Assembly (NCBI GenBank): GCA_032718475.1
Contig: JAUCBJ010008939.1
Coordinates: 22,061 to 86,060, forward strand
Source: Nemertoderma westbladi
Taxonomy: Eukaryota > Xenacoelomorpha > Nemertodermatida > Nemertodermatidae
Length of the DNA: 64,000 nt
Direction: 5' to 3'
Program-made: the position numbers and the translations under genes
Notes under the pieces: generated by a model
The model's database searches: none
Seen by the model: the letters and a program-made list of their open reading frames with translations, nothing else
Told to the model about the DNA's origin: nothing
Part shown: positions 20,354-32,029 of the stretch, piece by piece
How the letters are laid out: every line of letters starts with the position of its first letter
How positions within the stretch are numbered: position 1 is the stretch's first letter

Positions 20354-21542
20354 TGTTCGCGCTTTTAGACCTTTAGCAGTTTAACCCGCCAATTTTTGGT
20401 GTCTTCTAGGTTATAAATCGACTTTAGCCTACAACAAGTATTTGTTGCATATAAGATATAAATTTACACTTGCCGAAGCCAGCCTGTGCGCGACCATTCA
20501 CCCACTGTTAAGGGAGACTGGATTCGGAGGCTCTGACCTTATTGCGGTGTAGACTTACTGTACTATTCGATTGATCATTACTATCGTCTGACAAATATTA
20601 TCTACTTTCGGGAAATATTAACAGTTCCTTTGGGACGTGGCGCACTAAGCATGTAAACAGAGTTATGACTTACACTAAACACAACGGGATGGCTATTGAT
20701 TTTCGTATAAAGCGCATTCTTTAGGAAATGCTTTGTTATCTGACACACTCATGCATACTACTGCACAATGCTGCACACTGATCTGCCGACCGTCACTGAA
20801 TTTGATGATATGTAAAGAGAATAGCAACCGACACATGTAGAGGCTATGAAATAGCATTCAATTCACTACAAACCACTATAATGTAAGTCGCAGTTGCTAC
20901 CGGTAACCGGTCTCTCTAACCTTCAGTAATCAAGAAGATTGGGGTTTTATGATTATTTATCGATATTCTCCAAATATAACACATATCCATCAGCTTCTAA
21001 CAATTAATAACTGACAGTAAATAGCAGTAAAATAATGCGGTGAAAGTTGGGTAGGACGTAATGCATTGAGTTGACTGGACTGTACCGTGATAACAGTTAT
21101 ATGTTCCTATAATCAAAGCCGTCAAATGTCTGGCTAAAGTCTGAAACTAAGAATAATTCCAAAGCCGATGTTCTGGGCTCAGGAAAAAGGTAAACAAAAC
21201 CGTCATGCATTGCGCGATTTCCCGTAGGCTTCTGTGCAAATAAAGTGAAAATCGCTCTGATTGGTTGAGCCGAACAACGAACAAAGAGGGGTTCAGGTTC
21301 CACGTTGGCAGTAAATCAGCTGATAGATTTCGTCATCTAGTCCACACTGTAGTAAGAGTATTTTGGCGTATTGCGGCATAAAATGGCTTGTTATGTCCGC
21401 TAAAGTACACATACAGAAAAAATGGCTTTTTATGTCCACTGAAACACCGGTACAGTAAGAAAACGGCTTTTTATGTCCGTTAAAACATCTACAGAGTACT
21501 TTGCGGGGAAAATGACTAGCTATATCCGCAAAAGCCTTTACA
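20354..21542 (-). repeat. 5' LTR of copy A
   Basis: A ~1189-bp direct repeat of 3453-4646 with the same tgttcgcg and gcctttaca ends on the plus strand. In element orientation it is the upstream LTR and should hold the promoter for gag-pol. A 5-bp deletion (near 20585) and single-base changes distinguish it from the other LTR. Confidence 0.93.
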
Positions 21543-21547
21543 ATTTA
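21543..21547. other. Target-site duplication of copy A, right (ATTTA)
   Basis: Matches the five bases at 3448-3452 exactly and abuts the right LTR. The reading frame of the interrupted polB passes through it. Confidence 0.9.
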
Positions 21548-22592
21548 TGCTTTCAAAGTCTGCAACAATAACAAAAGGTAGCTTTGACTTATACCAATAC
21601 TTTTCGAATTTTAGAATATTATTTTTGTTTTTTATAGGCATGATGATTTTTGCTGATTTATTCCCATAACATAATTCTTCATGCTTTTGTAGACCATCTG
21701 TTTCAAAGAAACTTCTCAGACAATTCCGACAGTAAAACAAGGAATAAGTAAGCGATGTATTTGTTTGAATGAAGCCATTTAAAAATGATGAAAATTTTGC
21801 AATCAAAGTATAATGTTGTTTCTGACCATCTGTAAGAAACAACAAGTCTATCTGCTCTCTATCTCTGAAATTACTAATACGAAGGGGAAGAAGGGCTTTC
21901 TTATCTTCAATACAAAATACATTAATAGCATAATTGTTTTGTTTTTCAAATTTGTTAATTGACTTTAGAGAGACTGGGTAATCTATACCTTTCATATTTA
22001 GGATATTTTCACATGGTTTATACTTAGTAACTCGATTTCTATGTTCTGATTGGGGTTGGATGTGTGCTAATATGCTCCATAGGAAACATTTTTCATCATC
22101 ATTCTTCACATTGACAATATAGGTTGATCTAAAAGGTAGTTTTATAAAACTAGACCCACCCATATTTGAAAAAACAGATAATTTAAATTTTGCTTCAGTG
22201 ATTTCCTTAAATATCAACCCTGTCCCTCTACCTTCCATTTCTTGAACCCATGTAGTTGTTTTAGTTTTTTTAGACTCTATTGCTTGATCAATGTTGTTTT
22301 CTGAAAGTATTAATTCTGGATCGTGTCTATTGTAATACAATTCAATGTCTCCCTTTATAGGATGTATAAATATTATTTCCATAACAATTTGCATTTTGAT
22401 TGATGATTTTGTTAACATTCGTCTCATTTCAATCGAAACTTTGTCTCTTATTGATTCAAAAAATGTATCAACAGATTGTTGTTCAAATGCCATGATTTCA
22501 TATTCAAAAGTTAAGTTTTTGAATTGCTTGCTCATGTGCAATTCAACTGAATGTTTACCTGACTGATTTTGTGTATTTGATAAACTTGCCAT
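21543..22592 (-). pseudogene. Polinton/Maverick-type DNA polymerase B, N-terminal part
   Basis: An ATG-initiated minus-strand frame of ~350 codons, interrupted by copy A. Residues ~185-280 match the pattern of the region preceding the exonuclease in Polinton and adintovirus-type protein-primed polymerases (KCFLWSILAH, then YPVSLKSINKFEKQN). Residues ~284-305 form a C2HC finger (CRNC, later H and C). At ~344 FVIVADFESI carries the exonuclease I Asp-x-Glu motif. The polymerase motifs are absent: beyond the insertion only 43 more open codons are seen at 3319-3452. I infer an old virus-like integration. No other Polinton gene (integrase, ATPase, capsid) is visible in the window. Confidence 0.75.
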
Positions 22593-24280
22593 TTTATATA
22601 TATTTTATTTCTTTAAACCAATTATTTATAGATTACATCTTACTTCTAACATTAACCTTTGATCCCAAGATTAAACTATATAGAATGCAAGTCATTATAA
22701 AAATTACTTTAATTAACTTTCAATACCTCGGAGGTTTCAATATCTTAGTTTCCAACCAAAGCCTACTCATACATTCTCATTTTTTTTTATCTACAATGAC
22801 CTTTGATCAGCGTGTGAGAACCTATTATTTGTTTAATATATATTGAAGTAGCTCCACGTGCCGTGCATTATAAGGAGTAAATTTTAACCTGGGGGTAGTT
22901 GGTGTTCTCATTTATAGGTTTTTTATACTACTTGTGTATAACCATCCCATATCTCAAAAACTCAAGCAGGTACGCAAAAATTGTAATAACAAACTCTGCA
23001 TAAATTTTGGTTGTGTACAAGACTATATTTTTTGTGGCGTTTCGATCACGGGGTCACTGAAAATAGCGGTTTTGAAAGTTTAATGTCGAATTTCACCGAT
23101 TTCAACTCTTCGAGTATGCACCAACTTTTTTATTTGGGCTATTCAGTCATTTGAGCCTCAGAATCTTTTAACATATCGCCAATCTCGCACAGAACGTCGC
23201 CAAAATTTGTTAGTCCGGCAAAAAAACGCACTAATTCGTCTAAAAGAGTAAATTATTGGTTGCAGAATAATATGATTCAACTATAAAAGCCAGCAAGCTG
23301 TCTGTAAGGAGACCGTCCATATAGACAAATGTAGTGTTAGTTGGGTCCCTCATCATTCATTATCATCAACCTATAAACCATTTAAACAGCGCAGTGCTTA
23401 CAATTCAATCAGCTGGCCTCCCACCTAACATCAGTGAGTAAACCTTATAGATATTGTCATAGGATTCACTGGCAAGAGCTATTCATCTGGTGGGGTAATA
23501 CATTATACAAACTTATAGTTGATGTTTGATTACTGTCTGGGTTAGAGTGAGATAGTAATAAATTTGGCAAGTAATATACAGTAGGCCTACTCCTCTGCAG
23601 TTTGGGCATATCCATGCAATAAATAGTAGTAGCTTACTAGGCCCACATGACTACCAGCAGCTGGTGTTTCTATCATTGAGTTGATGGCAATTATCGTGTT
23701 TTCATTTTCGCTCACTCAGGGTACTAGTTTGAGGGGCAGGTTCGTTTAATGCCAGCTTGCTGGCTTTCTAGTAAAAAGTTTGAACCGATTGGATAATCGA
23801 TTGCATAAAGGTTTATAAATAAATTATCCTCGTCAATCCTTAATACTATGTTGTACATACAGTAGAAAATATATCACATACACAATATTCGGTTACATAT
23901 AATTGCTAATGCTATACAATTTCTCATGTGGAAATTGTTCTATGTGGTACATAAGACCTTTACTATCAACGTCTATTTGATTTTTATGCTACATATTATA
24001 GTAGCCTTTTCCTTTCCAAAAGTCAGACAATACTGTTCATATGATCACATAACCTTATGGGAAAGTTAAGTCATGACACAAAGGACTGTTTTATGGTTTT
24101 ATCTCCAACTCGAAGGAAATGTCACATGGGACCTTTTCTCCCTAAGCCCTACTAGTAAGTAAATTCCGCCAGAGAATAGTAAATAGAATAGCAATAATGT
24201 AATATAAATTTAGATGAATTAATTTAAATTTAATATCTAATAAGTAATAATAATATCTAATAAGTAATTAGATATCTTAC
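22593..24280. other. Intergenic, no gene supported
   Basis: About 1.7 kb between the polB fragment and the coiled-coil gene. It holds a candidate MITE (23286-23767). The missing terminal exon(s) of the coiled-coil gene could lie near 24060-24180, where more than one short phase-compatible acceptor-to-stop path exists on the minus strand; I cannot choose between them. Confidence 0.5.
23286..23767. mobile_element. Candidate MITE with 15-bp terminal inverted repeats
   Basis: aaagccagcaagctg at 23286-23300 is the exact reverse complement of cagcttgctggcttt at 23753-23767. The 482-bp interval is non-coding. No clear target-site duplication is seen. Confidence 0.5.
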
Positions 24281-25293
24281 CTTGCTTGAGTTTTATCCCG
24301 TACATATTGTTCTATTTCGTAGTCGCGATCATCACAGATACGTGTTGTTTCATGGAGTTGGCTTCTTAACGAGCCATTTTCGAAGGATGTTTTTTGGCAT
24401 GCCAAATGTAACTCCTTCAACAAATATGCCGCATTTTCCAAAATTATCTTATTCTTTGACATGCTTTCCCCAGTTTCTGAATGAATTCTTTTCATTCGTT
24501 CCAAACTGTCTTCTAAAAAGTATACAGAGTTTTCCAATTTGTGTGATTTTTGACGCATTTGATGATCAAGACTAGTTTGTTCTATCGTCAATTCATTACG
24601 ACCGTTAAGTCCACCAATATCGACCTCTTCGTTTCCTTGGAACTGATCAAGTTGTCTTTGTACCAGATTCTTTCGCTCTTCTAATTTCTTCAAATCGTTT
24701 AGTTTTTGTTGTAATCGTGACCCTTCGTCATTGTTAGCTTGACGTAAATTGTAATTAACACCTTCTAGTTCTATCCCTACATTCCTCTTTCTATCCAAAC
24801 GCATTTCCTGTGAGTCACGCCGTTGCATTAAGATGTTATTTTGTTGCGCTAGTTCATCTTTAATAATCAGTTTATTGGCTATCTCCTGTTCTTCTCTCAA
24901 ATTTTCTTCAATAAGTTTCGCTAATTTTTCTTCTTCCTTCAATTTTTCTTCTCTATACATATCCATAGTGAGGCTGAACTTTTCATTATCAACAGATAAT
25001 TTATCAAGTATGTCTTTAAATTCGTTGCTTTTTTGTTGTAACTCTTCTAGGAATGATTCTTCATACTTTATTTTACCAAACAATCTGTTGTTATCGTTCT
25101 GCAACTGGTAACCAACTCGTCTTTTAACTTCTAATTCGTTTCCCTCCTCTATGTTGCTTCTTTCTAAGTTCACCTTGCATTTTTCCAGATTAGAAATCTC
25201 ATCTTTCTGCATTTCTAATTCCATTTCAAGAGCTAAAAGTTTTTCAGAAAGTTCCTGAAATTGTATTTGCAGAGCTGTTTCTTCCGGACCATC
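24281..25293 (-). CDS. Exon 7 of the coiled-coil gene: long coiled coil
   Basis: Acceptor TTCACAG before GATGGTCC and donor CAAGCAAG|GTAAGA bound this 1013-bp exon. It encodes about 337 residues rich in Glu, Lys, Leu and Asn with heptad spacing throughout, for example around LEELQQKSNEFKDILDKL. This is the best-conserved-looking part of the protein. Confidence 0.8.
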
Positions 25294-28200
25294 CTGTGAA
25301 CGAATAGATCAAAAATTAACACAAAAAATGCGAATGTATCCTATTCATTCATACCTTGTAATCCCAAGGTATGATTATGATGTGCAGTCAAGGACTACTC
25401 TACTAAAAAGCAAGAGTAGTCCTTGTGTACGGTAGTTATGCCAGTCTGTGGAAATATTTCATGTTTTTTTTACAAATCATGTGTAACGGTGGACACATTG
25501 GTTGTAAAAAGTATAATTCATCATTGATGGAAAAAGTTGAAATTAAGGTAATGAATGAAGTTATCTTACCTGACCTACATCTGTCTCACGAACAACGTCC
25601 ACGATATTATGTGTATCTTTATTTAATGCCAAATCGCATGAACGTTTTTTCTTTTCCAAATCGCTTGGAGATTTTTCCATTGATAAATTGCTTGAACGTT
25701 TTTCCATTGACACATCGCTTGAGAGCCGTTTCATAGCGTTACTATTGTCTGCGCCACTGATAGAGGTGAATGCAGTTGCATCATCATTGGGAATAATATA
25801 TTGTTCGGAAATAAAGGAACATGAAGAACAACCACTGTTCACATTCCGTTTCGATTCTTTTATTAGATGATCTGTAAGTGCATCTTGCGTTTCTGTTGTC
25901 AATGAAGGGCTTGTCAATGCATCCTTCGTTTCTGTTACCAAGGAAGAGCTTGTCAACGCATCCTTCGTTTCTGTTACCAAGGAAGAGCTTGTCAACGCAT
26001 CCTTCGTTTCTGTTAGCAATGAAGAGCTTGTCAACGCATCCTTCGTTTCTGTTACCAAGGAAGAGCTTGTCAACGCATCCTTCGTTTCTGTTAGCAATGA
26101 AGAGCTTGTCAACGCATCCTTCGTTTCTGTTAGCAAGGGAGAGCTTGTCAACGCATCCTTCATTTCTGTTATTAATGAAGAGCTTGTCATCGCATCTTTC
26201 ATTTCATTTATCGTGGAAGAGCTAGTCAATACCTCATTCGTATCTGTTAGCAAAGGAGAGATTTTCAGGACATCTTTCGTTTCTGTTATCATGGACGAGC
26301 TTGTTAACGCATCTTTTGTTTCTATTAGCAATGAAGAGCTTGTCAAAGCATCTTTCGTTTCTGTTATCATGGACGAGCTTGTTAACGCATCTTTCGTTTC
26401 TATTAACAATGAAGAGCTTGTCAAAGCATCTTTCGTTTCTGTTATCAATGAAGAGCTTGTCAACGCATCCTTCGTTTCTGTTATTAATGAAGAGCTTGTC
26501 ATCGCATCTTTCATTTCATTTATCGTGGAAGAGCTAGTCAATACCTCATTCGTATCTGTTAGCAAAGGAGAGCTTTTCAGGACATCTTTTGTTTCTGCTA
26601 TCATGGACGAGCTTGTTAACGCATCTTTCGTTTCTATTAGCAATGGAGAGCGTGTCAAAGCATCTTTTGTTTCCGTTACCAATGTAGAGCTTGTCAATGC
26701 ATCTTTTGTTTCTGTTATCAATGAAGAGCTTGTCACCGCATTTTTCGTAACAATCTTTACGGGTGCAACACAATCATTGTTAAGGGCTATGTCAGTGTTC
26801 GTTGTGTTCACATATGCCTTAGAAGGACGAAATTCCTTCTTCTCCAATGCAATTCCATCGATATATGCTCGGGCTTTGAGACTAGGTGCTAGATCCTGAC
26901 CAGACGTTGTTTCAGAGTATGACCTTAAAGAAGTCTCGAAGTTAATTACATGGGCCTTGATATCGTCAATATCAGTTTTGATAGTTTCTATCTTGTGATC
27001 CGTTAATTTAGCAGCCTGAATATAAAATGAAAATTAGATCACCAAAACATGTCCATAATTGGTAATGATAACGTCAAGTAGTAGCACACAGTAGCACTCA
27101 GGACACATTTTATAATGCACGAAATTATATTCCTAAATTGAAAACATCTGCTTTACGACTGTTACTAATTAACTGCACGCTTGTGCATCTCTAAACATGT
27201 AGTGAATTTGTTTCCCCTATATCCTATCTATATTAAATAATTCATATTTAAAAAAAATAATAATAATTTATTACCATTAATATTTAAAACGTGCTACTTG
27301 TTCTTCAAATGAAGAAATAATCCCACAAATTAATTTATTTGTGATATTGTGTTTGTCGTGGTGTATTCGTGTATATTCTAAAATAATTAATCCCATTATA
27401 AGGTTATGGAAATTCAGGACACCAAGCCTAAATTTTGATATAGGCCTACTGTTTATTTGTTTGTAAGACAACGAAATATGTAAAATATTCAAATTCTTAA
27501 CAAACTATATATGACCAAATATGTGACCAAAGAGCCAGAACAACACTCACCAAAAAATGTGGTTTCGAGAAAAATGCAAAAAACCTTCTCATTTCCCTCT
27601 ATATGGATCCCGTCTCCTAATTTTTTCGAGAGGTCTGGGAAGATACAATGACACATTTTATAATAGTGGCTAGCATTCAGAATACATTTTGTTAATGAAA
27701 AAAACTGTTTTTTTCGTTATTTTCCAAAGAGACAAAACAACACATACTGAAATTTAACATTAACTCTAGTCTGTGTGAGTTGTTTTACCTCTAGGATTTT
27801 ATCACAGAAACATAAGAACTCACGTCATTCCTCGACTATTGAATGGTGTTTTTCCTGGCAAAGTATCGTAGAGAAAAGTGTGGTATGTGTTGTTTTACCT
27901 CTAACGGTTTTCAACTTTTATGTTGTGAGGGTTGTTCTGGTTTTCCATATCTCCTAAACGGACTGACATACAAGTCTAGGATTTTAACATAAGATGTAGA
28001 ACGCCATCTTGCGTAATTTTGGTGAAAACATTTTTTTTTTTTAAATTGTGGTATGTGTTGTTCTGGCTCTATGGTCACGATATTTGCCCTCCGACATATT
28101 CTATTTTCAATCCGAGCAATTCCAAAAATTTAACACATTTTTTACCCAAAACAACTTTTTTGTTATTTTTACGTTATTGGGATTATATTACAGGCGATGT

Positions 28201-31200
28201 CTTATAATGTTTCTATGTTGTACGTATTATTTATAGGTATTAGACTTAGACTACGAAGTATTGTAGGCCTACTGTTGAACACAACCAAGGCAAGGGGTAA
28301 ATGAAATTGGTACTGACCTCCAATTTGCGCTCTTCTTCCAATATTGATACTTTCTCTTTAATAATTTTCTGAATAACTTGGTGTATAGAAATGATCTCCT
28401 GGCTCAAATGAACGATTTCTCTCTCCTTTAACTTAACACATTTGGTCAATCGCTCCACCGCTTGACTTTCTTTCTTTAAAAAAAATAATTGAAATTAATT
28501 ACCCTACACAACAAACAACCCTAGGGTTTGGTAAAGACTTCCCACTAGTGCAAGTTCATACCACCAAAATAATATTGGATTATAAAGTATAAGAAAGGCA
28601 TAGTGGAATGGCGTTTCACCTTTCAATATTTACGAAGGACAGTGGGGTATCGCATCATTGCACACGTGAATGTGAGACATATGGAGATATGCCTCCCTAC
28701 TTTACTCACTCCCTCCATTCTTCCATAGTGGGAAATTTACACTATACGGGTGGGATATGATAATAATATTAAATATTAATAAACTATAATATATTGAATT
28801 TATTCTAAATGGCCGCAAATTATACAACAGTTTTATGCAAACATGGTTGCCTACCTGCACCAGGTGTGATGCTGTTTGTGCTGATTGTGAGGTTACACGT
28901 TTTTCAGAAACTTTCAGTAACTTTTCAGGTTTTCCTTGGTGACGTCGCTTCGCACTGGTGGTGCTGGTAAGAGATTCGTGTTTATGAGTGTAGACTTGAC
29001 TAGATTGATCCGCGCGCGGTACCTAGAAGGAAAAAATGCATTAAACATAAACCTATGGGTAAACCTAGCCTACAGGTACCAACACTACTAGCTTCCTGTT
29101 TAAGAGTAGAGTTCTAGTTTTTTAGTTTTGCAATTGAAATAATATAACATTTACTCAACCTGTGGGTCTGTTAATGATTCGTCCTTAGTTCGCCTCCGCT
29201 GACCGCCCCGTTTCTGTTTGGGTTCGTCAGCAACCTGCTGGCGACGTTCGGTTTGTTCTTCTCTCCCATCCCGGACTTCATCTTCCTGCCTGTTAATTTT
29301 GTAGGTGCTTTCCTTTTTGGTCTTAATACTATTATTTGTTGATCCCCCTTTAGGTATAATAGTTGCACTGCCCGAGAGAATTGGCTTCCATGTTCCTCTT
29401 CTAGGTGAATTCTTTCTACCTGATGAATTACTTTCTCGTCGAGAGAGGATGTCTCTATCCCTTTCGGACGATTTATCAATTGTACTATTTGTTGTGGACC
29501 CCTCCTTCGGTATAGCAGTTCTAATACCATATGTAAGAGACTTTCTACTACCCTTTTCACGAGAATGTATTCCATCCAAAGAATCACTTTTTACTTTGGA
29601 TGGTTCGTCTATATCTCTTAACCCCTTTCTGGAGGATTTATTTCTTGAAGCACTTTCTGTAAAGGATACGCTGATCCCACTTGTGGGTATGCGACTTCGT
29701 TTAGATATCGAGATTTCCGATCCATTCTCGATTCTACTTTTATTATGTTTCTCATTGATCTCTAATATGTCGTCAGAAACTATTTTCTATGAAGTAAAAC
29801 AAGTTGGAATAACCTACCAGGGTCAATAATGCCTGTTCTGGTGTAAATTAAGAGTGAATATATCTCACCCTGATTTTATATTATTCTTTGTAAACACGAT
29901 ATATCTTACCCTCTCTATACAACCAGTGGTTGATTAAACAATGTGTATTAATTATCAAATACCGCTAAATGCATAAAAAATAAAAGGTACCGTTACCGTA
30001 GTACCAACTAAATTATTGGGCTTACATACTCAGAAAATATTCAATTGGGAGACGGCACTCAATGAATGGAAAATACCTCGGGGTATATAGGCACTACTCC
30101 TCTGACCTATTAAATAACATGCGGTATTGTCTTTCTAGTTTGTTTAATGGCTAATTTATAGTAATTAAATGGTCTTGCCGTAACGATATATTTAACTTAC
30201 TTTGGAGAGACTCTTTGCAGTTGATCCTGATCGACTGTTTTTCCTAATGAACAAACACGAACGATTAATTTACTGTTGAAGATACACACACTAAACGGTT
30301 GCGCATTAAAAACTGATATTTATATTCGGTGAGATCGCATGTGCTTAATTTTGAAAGACACGTAACCCAATCTAAACTTCAGCTTTTGGGATACGAACAC
30401 ATACACAGAAGGCCTAGATAGGTACTGATACAGTGTAGCTATACATACACAGTAGGCCTAGATAGGTACTGATACAGTGTAGCTATACATACACAGAAGG
30501 CCTAGATAGGTACTGATACAGTGTAGCTATACATACACAGAAGGCCTAGATAGGTACTGATACAGTGTAGCTATACATACACAGTAGGCCTAGATAGGTA
30601 CTGATACAGTGTAGCTATACATACACAGAAGGCCTAGATAGGTACTGATACAGTGTAGCTATACATACACAGAAGGCCTAGATAGGTACTGATACAGTGT
30701 AGCTATACATACACAGTAGGCCTAGATAGGTACTGATACAGTGTAGCTATACATACACAGTAGGCCTAGATAGGTACTGATACAGTGTAGCTATACATAC
30801 ACAGTAGGCCTAGATAGGTACTGATACAGTGTAGCTATACATACACAGTAGGCCTAGATAGGTACTGATACAGTGTAGCTATACATACACAGTAGGCCTA
30901 GATAGGTACTGATACAGTGTAGCTATATTTGTTCACAAGTGCCAAATCTAACCAATAAACAACAAAAACTGGATCCGTACATTCCTACCTTCATGTCGGT
31001 AATTAGCATGCACAATAAGTTGTTACATTATTCATTGAAAAATATAGTAACATAGATAATTATACCAGAGTAATATTACATTTATTTAAGAAAAATACAA
31101 ATTTTAATTTTACAGGGTGTATGTACTAGGCTACTAGCTATATTTTTTTAATGAAGCTACTACTGTATTATTCGCTAGCTCTATCGGACACCCTAGCTAG

Positions 31201-31334
31201 ACATACCTTTCTGGTGTAGACCCAGATCCCGCTGCATCGCTACTTGTTCTATCGACTACAAGCGACTTGGAATGACTGAAATATTCGCGGTCGTCAGCAA
31301 CTTGCTTTGCCGATGAACAGTTGGTATCACTCAT
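24281..31334 (-). CDS. Spliced coiled-coil protein gene, at least seven exons, unknown function
   Basis: I traced exons at 31207-31334 (ATG), 30201-30243, 29160-29786, 28855-29022, 28318-28473, 25570-27015 and 24281-25293. Every junction has GT donor and AG acceptor (for example CCAAA|GTAAGT and TTCACAG|GATGG) and the phases agree throughout. The 3' end is missing: the last traced exon ends at a donor in phase 2. The product is over 1150 residues. Its N-terminal ~280 residues are Ser/Arg/Lys-rich and disordered-looking, then come a short coiled coil, a region of 13-residue repeats, and ~330 residues of near-continuous coiled coil. No transmembrane segment is seen. A cytoskeletal, centrosomal or ciliary role would fit such a layout, but that is a guess. 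A related gene lies at 35232-36521. Confidence 0.75.
25570..27015 (-). CDS. Exon 6 of the coiled-coil gene: 13-residue repeats
   Basis: Acceptor TATATTCAG before GCTGCTAAA and donor GGTCAG|GTAAGA. The open frame runs through the exon without an ATG at 26847, where the codon is TTG; the true upstream sequence begins AAKLTDHKIE. Between about 25875 and 26760 the exon encodes over twenty units like DALTSSSLITETK. After the repeats come a Cys/Ser-rich patch and a set of SSNLSMEKS-type copies. Confidence 0.82.
25875..26760. repeat. 39-bp coding minisatellite with higher-order structure
   Basis: The 39-bp unit encodes 13 residues. A longer block of about seven units, marked by the variants VLKSSPLLTDTNE and VLTSSSTINEMKD, appears twice, so the array grew by block duplication as well as by single units. 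Antisense frames are also open across it (25878-26225 and 26213-26899) only because the period is a multiple of three. Confidence 0.88.
27518..28083. mobile_element. MITE-like element in an intron
   Basis: gtgaccaaagagccagaacaacac at 27523-27546 is matched, with one mismatch, by the reverse complement of the sequence ending at 28078; flanking atat extends the pair. The ~560-bp interior repeats a motif like gtgttgttttacctctag several times. A longer relative lies at 32030-33172. It sits between exons 28318-28473 and 25570-27015 of the coiled-coil gene. Confidence 0.65.
28318..28473 (-). CDS. Exon 5 of the coiled-coil gene
   Basis: A 156-bp exon, phase 0 at both ends, bounded by TTTAAAG and TTGGAG|GTCAGT. 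It encodes a short coiled coil containing EREIVHLSQEIISIH. The equivalent exon of the neighbouring gene (35232-35396) encodes EKEIVQLSQDIISIH, which is the main evidence that the two genes are paralogues. Confidence 0.78.
29160..29786 (-). CDS. Exon 3 of the coiled-coil gene: Ser/Arg-rich region
   Basis: A 627-bp exon in phase 0 bounded by ACTTCATAG and CCACAG|GTTGAG. It encodes a low-complexity region rich in Ser, Arg, Lys and Glu with two related stretches (AIPKEGSTTNSTI and IIPKGGSTNNSI). No fold is evident. Confidence 0.75.
30402..30928. repeat. 44-bp minisatellite in intron 1
   Basis: About twelve copies of a 44-bp unit containing ggcctagataggtactgatacag and tgtagctatacatacacag. Copies are nearly identical, differing mainly at a cagaagg/cagtagg position, which indicates recent expansion. 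It lies between exons 1 and 2 of the coiled-coil gene. Confidence 0.93.
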
Positions 31335-32029
31335 AATGACACATCACACACATTACACATGAATACGGTAATTTCAACCATTACCGTATTGTTCCATTAT
31401 TGTTATATGGTAATAAATTAATATATAAACTTATGGTTAATTTACAATTAATAATGATAAAGTAGTATCCATGGTTATTAACACGAAATAAATTGCCAAT
31501 ACTGTGCTTTTGATTATTTAAAGTCAAATGACCATTATTTAGTCGAGTGACAGTCAATCTAGCAAAAAAAAGATATTCGAAATCAAATCAACCAAAACCT
31601 AGATTAAATTTTATGCGAACATATGAATGACCTATTTCAATACTACAATAAGTATTGAACAATAACTGCTAAATTTTGATTAGGGAGCTATTTGTTTGCT
31701 TTACTTATAACAAGTTGCTAGTTAACTACTTAAATACAAAAATTTTCTATTGTTAGTGATGTACTGTAGCTACCTCTGTATACAAATAACAGCACAATGA
31801 TTACCAGTAATGCTAATAATGATATTCCAAATTCTATTTGGCGTATTTCCTCCGTATTACAACAAATATTTTTTGAAAAAACTATAAAGAAAAGAGGGGG
31901 GTTGTATATTTTTTGTTCTAGAATACTTATTGTATTGAGGAAAAATAGTCAATTGTTTTATTCATTATTTTCTGGAAAATGCTAATTTGTTGACATTGTA
32001 ACAAAAAAGTGCTATATTTGAAGATATTT
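31335..32029. other. Region upstream of the coiled-coil gene, nothing coding
   Basis: AT-rich sequence upstream of the ATG at 31334, presumably containing the promoter and 5' UTR of the minus-strand gene. I see no definable promoter element or gene. Confidence 0.4.

Larger units (their letters stand above)
3453..21542 (-). mobile_element. Complete ~18.1-kb BEL/Pao LTR retrotransposon, copy A
   Basis: Two ~1.19-kb direct repeats (3453-4646 and 20354-21542) with TG...CA ends bound this element, and a perfect 5-bp duplication flanks it. By eye the LTRs differ by about a dozen substitutions and two small indels, so the insertion is fairly recent. On the minus strand the order is 5' LTR, leader, gag, zinc knuckles, protease, RT, RNase H, integrase, ~1.65-kb spacer, a large extra ORF, 3' LTR. 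The domain order and the protease-to-integrase sequences are BEL/Pao. The length is well above typical BEL elements because of the extra ORF region and long leader and spacer. The pol part carries several stops and frameshifts, so this copy could move only with help. It is inserted in a Polinton-type polB gene. Confidence 0.93.

Noticed and set aside
24833-25111. Plus-strand Ser/Leu-rich ORF
   Set aside because: Antisense of the coiled-coil exon; composition is explained by the complementary strand.
26213-26899. Plus-strand open frames across the 13-residue repeat exon
   Set aside because: Antisense shadows of the 39-bp coding repeat; the minus strand has matching splice sites and phases.
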